From: Pseudomonadota bacterium
GTDB taxonomy: Bacteria > Chloroflexota > Ktedonobacteria > Ktedonobacterales > JACDGC01
Assembly (NCBI GenBank): GCA_021323815.1
Contig: JAJPKG010000434.1
Coordinates: forward strand, 1 to 12,371
Direction: 5' to 3'
Length of the DNA: 12,371 nucleotides
The notes beneath the pieces are model-generated. The model worked only from the letters and a program-made list of their open reading frames with translations, did no database searches and was not told the origin of the DNA. Numbering within the stretch: the stretch's first letter is position 1; each line of letters opens with the position of its first letter. Made by a program: the position numbers and the translations under genes. This document shows, in pieces, positions 12,197 through 12,371 of the stretch.

Positions 12197-12283
12197 GCCG
12201 GTTTTGCTTGGTTTGTCACTGGTGTTTTCGCGCGTATGGCCGCACAATAGAAGTGTGTTGTGGCACCGCAACATTCCGCAGGT

Positions 12284-12334
12284 GAGGCTCCAGTCCTCCG
12301 TTTCGCCTTGCTCCTGGAGCCTCTCCGCCTTTTT
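12284..12334 (+). terminator. Plus-strand intrinsic terminator or attenuator
   Basis: A perfect 10-bp stem, GAGGCTCCAG at 12284-12293 with CTGGAGCCTC at 12314-12323, encloses a 20-base loop and is followed by TCCGCC and five T (12330-12334). About 20 bases before it is TGTTGTGGCACCGCAACA, in which TGGCACCGC resembles the conserved T-box antiterminator bulge. Since no plus-strand gene precedes it, it must end a short RNA started within 12100-12280, or attenuate a gene beyond the window edge. The rest of 12025-12371 holds no convincing gene. Confidence 0.5.
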
Positions 12335-12371
12335 CTCCATTTCCCTTCCTCATGGTGTTGTCGCCGGTTCA

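Noticed and set aside
12236..12250. Four-codon leader peptide ATG-GCC-GCA-CAA-TAG before the hairpin
   Set aside because: No ribosome-binding site and no run of regulatory codons; chance is likely.
12251..12334. Firm T-box riboswitch call
   Set aside because: Only the TGGCACCGC-like motif and a terminator are seen; no stem I, specifier loop or downstream synthetase gene in view, so it is kept as a finding only.
12014..12340. 108-codon minus-strand frame upstream of the DUF4097 gene, with a plausible AGGA before its ATG
   Set aside because: No domain-like pattern, many scattered cysteines and histidines, and it runs through the hairpin, direct repeats, -10 box and palindrome; better explained as regulatory DNA.

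Overview
The window is GC-rich (hand-counted lines of mutL are about two thirds G+C) and looks like chromosomal DNA of a GC-rich environmental bacterium. A Chloroflexota-type host is a reasonable guess: gene content is bacterial, MutL carries the endonuclease motif, FtsX-type ABC genes sit with a DUF4097 protein, and short hairpin or periodic repeats are dispersed through the sequence. No marker gene here proves the taxonomy.

Layout. (1) 1-1131, plus strand: 3' part of ispG (MEP isoprenoid pathway), cut by the window edge, followed by a hairpin-bearing dispersed repeat. (2) 1274-1852, plus: a DinB/YfiT-like four-helix protein. (3) 1864-4155, minus: a two-gene redox unit, a BphA4/AIF-type FAD-dependent NAD(P)H reductase followed by a zinc-free MDR-family quinone oxidoreductase. 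(4) 4394-5056, plus: a low-GC VapB-like/VapC toxin-antitoxin pair. (5) 5074-7122, plus, only 17 bases further on: mutL, whose interdomain linker is assembled from several kinds of repeat DNA read in frame. (6) 7200-7631, minus: an unrecognised small basic protein with hydrophobic segments. (7) 7632-7916: non-coding, holding a promoter and a roughly 164-bp element with imperfect terminal inverted repeats. (8) 7917-12024, minus: a three-gene operon of DUF4097 membrane-anchored beta-repeat protein, LolD/MacB-type ATPase and double-FtsX permease. (9) 12025-12371: a regulatory region with a -10 box and a 12-bp palindrome for the minus operon, tandem 11-bp direct repeats, and a plus-strand hairpin plus T-run.

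How the genes work together. The DUF4097-ATPase-permease operon is tightly packed (20-bp gap, then TGATG overlap) and probably forms one envelope-associated complex, perhaps for lipid or lipoprotein handling or envelope-stress/antimicrobial defence. The two redox genes are probably co-transcribed. The toxin-antitoxin cassette and mutL lie in the same direction with no visible terminator between them, so mutL may depend on the cassette promoter.

The most unusual signals are the repeat-built MutL linker (one repeat has an intergenic copy after ispG), the GCGAAG-periodic repeats that abut stop codons of two minus-strand genes, the about 21-residue SAG-motif repeat of the DUF4097 protein, and the structured region upstream of the ABC operon. 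I found no clearly new multi-gene defence or biosynthetic system.
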